From: Aeribacillus composti | Lineage (GTDB): Bacteria; Bacillota; Bacilli; Bacillales; Aeribacillaceae | Length of the DNA: 64,000 nucleotides | Reading direction: 5' to 3' | Assembly: GCF_007827555.1 (NCBI RefSeq) | Contig: NZ_VISS01000002.1 | Span: forward strand, 62,001-126,000 | Part shown: piece by piece, positions 59,141 through 64,000 of the stretch | Layout of the letters: each line of letters begins with the position of its first letter | Position numbering within the stretch: the first letter of the stretch is position 1 | Notes under the pieces: generated by a model | What the model saw: only the letters and a program-made list of their open reading frames with translations | What the model was told of the DNA's origin: nothing | Database searches by the model: none | Position numbers and translations under genes: made by a program

Positions 59141-59394
59141 GCTAAATTTGGATTATAACAAATTCTGTTTATATGAAACTTTTTTAATTTTTGTCCGTCT
59201 AAACATAATAGGTACTGAGATAAAATAATATATAAAAAGCTAGCATCTTATTGTAAATATATTGTAAAAAAACATTGATTTTTTTTGGAAGAAGTATTAA
59301 GATAATCTTTAGTTATTCACTAAGATGCCTAAAAAATGGAAAAAAACACTTAAGTGTAGAAATGCGCAGGTCCACCGTTTGAGGAGGTAAAAAA

Positions 59395-61305
59395 ATGCGT
59401 AAAAGCACATTTTCAAAAATTTCTTTTTTGTTATTAGCGACATTTTTTATGTGGATTAAAACGTACATTGTCTACAAAACTAGCTTTGATATAAAAATAG
59501 AAAATTTCAAGCAAGAGATTATTTTATTCATCAATCCGCTGAGCTTTTTGCTGTTTGTTTTTGGTATTGGATTATTTATGAAAGACAAAAACCGGAATCG
59601 CTGGGTGATCGGTGCCAGCATTGTGATGACCTTTCTCTTATTAGCTAATGTTGTTTTTTATCGGTTTTATAACGACTTTTTGACTATTCCCGTGCTCTTC
59701 CAAGCTAGCAATATGGGAGATTTGGGAAGCAGCATAACCGAGCTGATTCAACCTGTCGATATATTAATGTTTGTTGATATAGCCATTTTAATTTGGCTTT
59801 CACGGAGACCTGTTTTCCGCAAACAGGAAAAATTAATGCGCAAAGAAAAAACAGCATATTATTTAATGGTTGCAGCTGTGTTTTTCTTTAATCTTGGATT
59901 GGCTGAAACAGAGCGTCCGCAGCTTTTAACAAGAACGTTTGACAGGGAGATGCTCGTCAAAAATATCGGTGTATACAATTTTCATATTTACGATTCTTTG
60001 CTGCAGTCCAAAACGTCTGCACAACGTGCGTTAGCTGACAGCAATAACTTGGTCGAAATTCAAAATTATTTAAATGCGAACAAAAAAGAACCTAGTAAAG
60101 AAATGAATGGAATTGCAAAAGGTAGAAATGTCATTATCGTCTCTATGGAGTCGTTCCAAAACTTTGTTATCAATCAGAAATTGAACGGACAAGAAATTAC
60201 CCCGTTTTTAAATGATTTTATTAAACAAAGCTACTATTTTGATAATTTTTACCATCAAACAGGACAAGGCAAAACGTCAGATTCAGAATTTTTATTGGAA
60301 AATTCTTTGTATCCGTTGGGAAGAGGCTCAGTCTTCTTTACAAATGCGAACAATGAGTACAATGCAACTCCGGAAATTTTAAAGGATTACGGTTATTACA
60401 CAGCTGTATTTCATGCAAATAACCGCACATTCTGGAATCGCGATGTGATGTATAATTCTCTTGGATACGACCGTTTCTTTGATGTCAGAGATTATAATGT
60501 GACGGAAGAAAATTCGGTAGGATGGGGATTGAAGGATATTGACTTCTTTAAGCAGTCGGTACAATTATTGAAAAATGTTCCTCAGCCTTTTTATACGAAA
60601 TATATTACATTAACGAACCATTTTCCGTTTGAGTTGGGTGAAGAAGATAAATTGATTGATGAATTTGATTCCGAAGATGGAGTCGTGAATCGCTATTTTA
60701 CGACGGTTCGTTATACAGATGAAGCCTTGAAAGTGTTCATCGAAGATCTAAAAAAAGCTGGACTATATGAAAATTCAATTATTATATTGTACGGCGACCA
60801 TTACGGTATTTCCGAAAACCATAACAAAGCGATGGCACAATTTTTAGGGAAAGAGGAAATTACGCCGCTTGATACGATTCAGCTGCAAAAAGTTCCGTTA
60901 ATTATCCATATTCCAGGGGTTACCGATAAAAATCCGAAAGTGTTCCATCAAGTCGCCGGGCAAATTGACTTGAAGCCAACTATTTTAAACCTGCTAGGCA
61001 TTGATACGAAAAACGATATCGAATTTGGTACAGATATTTTTTCAAAAGACCGTATTCCGTTTGTTGTGTTAAGGGACGGCAGCTTTATTACGGATCAATA
61101 TGTGTATACAAGAGGAATATGCTATGACAAATCAACAGGCGAAGCTGTTGAGGATAAAAATGCATGTGAACCATATATGGAAAAAGCGAAAAATGAGCTT
61201 GATTATTCGGATGAAATTATTTATGGTGACCTGCTGCGGTTTTTTGACAAAGAGGATGAACCATCTCCGAATTCAACCGAGCAGCAAGCTGCAAAAAAAC
61301 AGTAA
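59395..61305 (+). CDS. yqgS: Lipoteichoic acid synthase family protein YqgS
   Basis: A 636-residue LtaS-family protein. Five N-terminal membrane helices (about residues 8-175) precede an extracellular sulfatase-fold domain. VSMESFQ gives a metal ligand, QGKTSDSEF contains the catalytic threonine, and YGDHYGI further ligands. It adds glycerol-phosphate units from phosphatidylglycerol to lipoteichoic acid or a primer. YqgS is one of several paralogues in Bacillus. GGAGGT precedes the ATG. Confidence 0.94.
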   Translation: MRKSTFSKISFLLLATFFMWIKTYIVYKTSFDIKIENFKQEIILFINPLSFLLFVFGIGLFMKDKNRNRWVIGASIVMTFLLLANVVFYRFYNDFLTIPVLFQASNMGDLGSSITELIQPVDILMFVDIAILIWLSRRPVFRKQEKLMRKEKTAYYLMVAAVFFFNLGLAETERPQLLTRTFDREMLVKNIGVYNFHIYDSLLQSKTSAQRALADSNNLVEIQNYLNANKKEPSKEMNGIAKGRNVIIVSMESFQNFVINQKLNGQEITPFLNDFIKQSYYFDNFYHQTGQGKTSDSEFLLENSLYPLGRGSVFFTNANNEYNATPEILKDYGYYTAVFHANNRTFWNRDVMYNSLGYDRFFDVRDYNVTEENSVGWGLKDIDFFKQSVQLLKNVPQPFYTKYITLTNHFPFELGEEDKLIDEFDSEDGVVNRYFTTVRYTDEALKVFIEDLKKAGLYENSIIILYGDHYGISENHNKAMAQFLGKEEITPLDTIQLQKVPLIIHIPGVTDKNPKVFHQVAGQIDLKPTILNLLGIDTKNDIEFGTDIFSKDRIPFVVLRDGSFITDQYVYTRGICYDKSTGEAVEDKNACEPYMEKAKNELDYSDEIIYGDLLRFFDKEDEPSPNSTEQQAAKKQ

Positions 61306-61308
61306 AAG

Positions 61309-61336
61309 GCTCTGGCCATTAGGTCAGAGCTTTTTT
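61309..61336 (+). terminator. Terminator of yqgS
   Basis: GCTCTGGCC (61309-61317) with GGTCAGAGC (61322-61330), then six T. Confidence 0.88.
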
Positions 61337-61414
61337 ATACGTTTTATTAATGAAACATGATGTCGTTCATATAATATGTTATGTACTGAATAAAAAGGGG
61401 AGAGGGGTTTTTTT

Positions 61415-62536
61415 ATGGAAATCTGTATGAATGAAACAGCGGATTTGGAGTACTTGGGAAAAAAATATCAACTTTCGAAACGATTGTTGTTGGATTCAAA
61501 TCCCTTCTTCGAAAACGAAAAAATCTTTAAAGGGGAAAAAATCGTCATTCCCGGATGGGGTTTCGTACAAAATAATCCGTTTCATCCTTCACCAAGCTTG
61601 ACTAAAAATACATACAATGCTGTCCCAATTTCATGGCCTGTAATTGATCCAAAACGGCCCTATCATTTTTTTGCTTTGACAAGCGATATTGCGGTGTTAA
61701 AAAAAAATTACCCATTTATTAAAGAGAGGATTATCGGCCGCAGTGTTCTAGGGAATCCTTTAGTTGAACTTCTTATCGGTTCCGGAACGAAAAAAGTTCA
61801 TATGAACGGTTCGTTTCATGCAAATGAGTGGATTACGACAGCCATTATGATGAAATGGCTCAATGAGTATGTTCGGAAGCTTATTTTAAACGAATCGATT
61901 AATGGAATTTCTGTAAGACAGCTTTATGAGCAGATTACTTTATCGTTTGTCCCGATGGTGAATCCGGATGGAGTGAATCTTGTTTTAGCAGCTGAATCGT
62001 TCGATCCTCAAGTGAAAGAACAGGCCGTCAAGTTAAATAATAACTGTGAAGATTTTTCCGATTGGAAAGCAAATATTCGCGGCGTTGATCTGAACAATCA
62101 ATTTCCTGCCTTTTGGGAAATTGAAAAAGAAAGAAAAAGCCCTAAATCCCCGGCTCCTCGTGATTATCCAGGTGATTATCCTCTCTCAGAGCCGGAAGCA
62201 ATTGCTATGAGTGAACTAGTCAAGCAGTCTCAATTTGAACTCATCGTAGCCTTCCACACACAAGGAGAAGAAATATATTGGGGGTATTTAAACTATGAAC
62301 CAGAGAAGTCGGAAGAAATCGTAAAAGAGTATGAGTTGTTAAGCGGATATAAAGGAATCCGAATGATTGATAGTCATGCCGGTTTTCGCGATTGGTTTAT
62401 TAAAGAATACAGAAAGCCGGGATTTACCGTTGAATTAGGCAGAGGAAGGAACCCTTTGCCGCTTGACCAATTTGATGAAATTTATCGGAAAGCAAAGGGA
62501 ATATTTTGGGCGTCGCTTTATTTGCTGTGCAAATAA
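61415..62536 (+). CDS. yqgT: M14 zinc peptidase YqgT (gamma-D-glutamyl-L-diamino acid endopeptidase I type)
   Basis: A 373-residue peptidase. A LysM-like N-terminal region (KKYQLSKRLLLDSNPF to GEKIVIPG) is followed by a carboxypeptidase domain. The zinc motif is HANEW, a later His lies in VAFHTQGEEIYW, and the catalytic Glu is in FTVELGRG. It should cut muropeptides at the gamma-D-Glu-diaminopimelate bond, relevant to wall recycling or sporulation. No signal peptide is seen, so it may act in the cytoplasm. Confidence 0.9.
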   Translation: MEICMNETADLEYLGKKYQLSKRLLLDSNPFFENEKIFKGEKIVIPGWGFVQNNPFHPSPSLTKNTYNAVPISWPVIDPKRPYHFFALTSDIAVLKKNYPFIKERIIGRSVLGNPLVELLIGSGTKKVHMNGSFHANEWITTAIMMKWLNEYVRKLILNESINGISVRQLYEQITLSFVPMVNPDGVNLVLAAESFDPQVKEQAVKLNNNCEDFSDWKANIRGVDLNNQFPAFWEIEKERKSPKSPAPRDYPGDYPLSEPEAIAMSELVKQSQFELIVAFHTQGEEIYWGYLNYEPEKSEEIVKEYELLSGYKGIRMIDSHAGFRDWFIKEYRKPGFTVELGRGRNPLPLDQFDEIYRKAKGIFWASLYLLCK

Positions 62537-62605
62537 ATTTTTTGAAACATTTTTTTGAAAAATTCGTAAATTATAAGTGAAAATTGGATGAGAAGGATGA
62601 GGGTG

Positions 62606-63724
62606 ATGAGGGCAGCCTTTTTTTTCGTCATGTGCTTTCCGATTCTCCTTTTGTCGTCTTGTGAATTTCATCAGCTTACGAATGAAAAGAAACAAGTGAC
62701 AAAAGAGAAAAAAATGGAAAATGAGTTTGAAAACTTTAAAGCAGAACAGAATCTTTTAGAGAACATTCAACCGATTGAAGCAGAGGAAAATACCTTTCAA
62801 AATATTACTGGATGGTTTCATGAAACGGCTGTGCTTTACATTAAAAATCTTGAAGACCGTTCGGAAGTTATTTGTCACGATCTTCAAAGCGGAAAAGATG
62901 AACTATTTTTTCAGACAAAGCATCCGATTATTCAAACAGTGCCCAATGATCGCCGAACAATTTTTCTCATTCATTCAAGCCCTGAAACCAATCAAGCCAT
63001 CCTGACATTTGTAAACACCGAAGGAGAGGAATTATTTCATTGGGAAATCAATGCGTTTGAACTTCAATACACATGGAATCCCTATAATGAAAAAGAGCTG
63101 ATGGTTACAGCATTTGCTGAAGATTGGTCATATAAGACTTATTTGCTTGATTTGAAAGAGAAAAAAGTTGTGGATAGTCCCTATCAAATACCTTTTTTTC
63201 AATGGACAGATGAAGATCGCATTACATATGTAAAATGGAATAACGATGAGCCTGAGTTAAGCGCTCCGCTTTATGAAGCGAACTTAATGAAACATCACGA
63301 AAAAAAAATCGCTGATCATGTCATCGGAAATGGAAATTTTTCATCGATTGTCATGTATTTGCAGGAAAATCAACAGGAAAAAGGATTCGGTCAATATGTT
63401 TTTATAAATTCTTCATCAAAAAAAGTGTTGTCTACATTTCGTGTCCCTTTGGCTTCCGATTACTCTCAATGGATTTTTCCCTACTATGACTTCAATGCTC
63501 AAAATCAGCAGTTTTATACATTTGTGCCCGTTGCCAAATCCCAGGACGGTTCCTTTGAACTGCAAAGATTTAACCTTATCACTAAGAAAAAAGAAACCAT
63601 CTTCAAAAACGTGACAAACGATCCTATCCTCATTTCGCCATCCGGTCATTATGCTTTGTATGGGCCGAGATTGGAAAAAATCATGGATTTAAGTAAGGAA
63701 AAGATTCAGGAGATTGTAAAATAA
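62606..63724 (+). CDS. yqgU: YqgU-like lipoprotein
   Basis: A 372-residue predicted lipoprotein. The signal peptide (MRAAFFFVMCFPILLLSSC) ends in a lipobox with the Cys at residue 19. The rest has beta-rich, propeller-like character (repeated strand-turn segments, no enzyme motif). Three in-frame ATGs lie at 62588, 62597 and 62606; 62606 gives the best spacing from AAGGA and a standard signal peptide. Matches B. subtilis yqgU by position. Function unknown. Confidence 0.78.
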   Translation: MRAAFFFVMCFPILLLSSCEFHQLTNEKKQVTKEKKMENEFENFKAEQNLLENIQPIEAEENTFQNITGWFHETAVLYIKNLEDRSEVICHDLQSGKDELFFQTKHPIIQTVPNDRRTIFLIHSSPETNQAILTFVNTEGEELFHWEINAFELQYTWNPYNEKELMVTAFAEDWSYKTYLLDLKEKKVVDSPYQIPFFQWTDEDRITYVKWNNDEPELSAPLYEANLMKHHEKKIADHVIGNGNFSSIVMYLQENQQEKGFGQYVFINSSSKKVLSTFRVPLASDYSQWIFPYYDFNAQNQQFYTFVPVAKSQDGSFELQRFNLITKKKETIFKNVTNDPILISPSGHYALYGPRLEKIMDLSKEKIQEIVK

Positions 63725-63811
63725 ACAGGAGTGAAAGCATCTTTTTTGGCAATATGAAGCGGAGGTTAAAAGACGGGTGTGTGACAACTGAATGTTTATT
63801 TATTCATAAAA

Positions 63812-63840
63812 AAAAGAATGGCCCCGCCATTCTTTCTTTT
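63812..63840. terminator. Bidirectional terminator, yqgU / yqgW
   Basis: AAAGAATGG (63813-63821) with CCATTCTTT (63827-63835), flanked by an A run and a T run. Confidence 0.9.
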
Positions 63841-64000
63841 TTAGTGTGGCACTGGTATACCGTGGTGAACAATCGTTTTATAGGTAAACCATCCAAAAAC
63901 AGCGACTGTTCCAAGCGCAAACAAAATTCCCAATATGTTTTTTTGTTTTAAAGAACGGAAAATAGCATAGATACCAAGCAAAGTTACTAAAGTAAAGATA
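63841..64000 (-). CDS. yqgW: DUF2759 membrane protein YqgW, C-terminal part
   Basis: The last 52 codons of a minus-strand gene whose start lies beyond the window. It reads IFTLVTLLGIYAIFRSLKQ, then ILGILFALGTVAVFGWFTY, then HHGIPVPH and stop: two short membrane helices and the tail typical of DUF2759 (YqgW). Position after yqgU fits B. subtilis, although yqgV is not present between them. Function unknown. Confidence 0.75.
   Translation of the reverse strand, partial: IFTLVTLLGIYAIFRSLKQKNILGILFALGTVAVFGWFTYKTIVHHGIPVPH

Overview
The window is about 64 kb of a low-GC Gram-positive chromosome from the family Bacillaceae. It has strong GGAGG-type ribosome binding sites, frequent TTG/GTG starts, a T-box, a TPP riboswitch, a SigW promoter, PhoP and Zur operators and sporulation genes. 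Gene order follows the Bacillus subtilis yqeW-to-yqgW chromosome segment almost gene for gene, so most names below come from protein content plus synteny. The species cannot be fixed from this sequence alone.

Layout. 1-2.5 kb: the 3' end of deoC, a Na/Pi-cotransporter-type protein on the minus strand, rpsU and yqeY. 2.5-6.9 kb: a block that B. subtilis does not have at this position, with decayed sequence, a divergent ykoP/ykoN pair and thiC behind a TPP riboswitch and terminator. 6.9-9.7 kb: the SigW-type operon yqeZ-floA-yqfB, where yqeZ appears to start at CTG. 9.7-17.7 kb: sporulation genes yqfC-yqfD, then phoH-pgpH-ybeY-dgkA-cdd-era-yqzL-recO. 17.8-23.3 kb: the glycine T-box with glyQS, the gluconeogenesis regulators ccpN and ppsR, and yqxD. 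23.3-29 kb: dnaG-sigA, cccA, trmK-yqfO. 29-33.2 kb: ispH and yqfQ (minus), cshB-nfo, yqfT. 33.3-38.5 kb: yqfU, the zinc operon znuC-znuB-zur, yqfX, ispG and yqfZ.

38.5-48 kb: decayed sequence, an MFS exporter, a chemoreceptor, yqgB, a Na/Pi-cotransporter/PhoU-domain gene broken by one in-frame TAA, yqgC, a CAU tRNA, sodA, group II intron debris and yqgE. 48-52.6 kb: the phosphate-starvation operon pstS-pstC-pstA-pstB-phoU behind a four-repeat PhoP box. The penicillin-binding-protein gene that precedes pstS in B. subtilis is missing here. 52.6-64 kb: IS200 debris, yqzD-yqzC, rpmG, yqgN, a DUF92 membrane protein, yqgO, the rhomboid protease gene, yqgQ-glcK, transposase debris, an LTA-synthase-family gene, yqgT, yqgU and the 3' end of yqgW.

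The content is mainly core housekeeping: translation, replication start, sigma factor, isoprenoid steps IspG/IspH, DNA repair, c-di-AMP hydrolysis, and zinc and phosphate homeostasis. The less ordinary parts are small. They are several apparent non-canonical starts (CTG, ATA), the nonsense-split phosphate transporter with an elaborately folded leader, hairpins that bury ribosome binding sites or resemble attenuators (yqgE, ispH, yqfC), and three or more decayed mobile-element or gene remnants. No CRISPR array, prophage, defence island or intact insertion sequence was seen.
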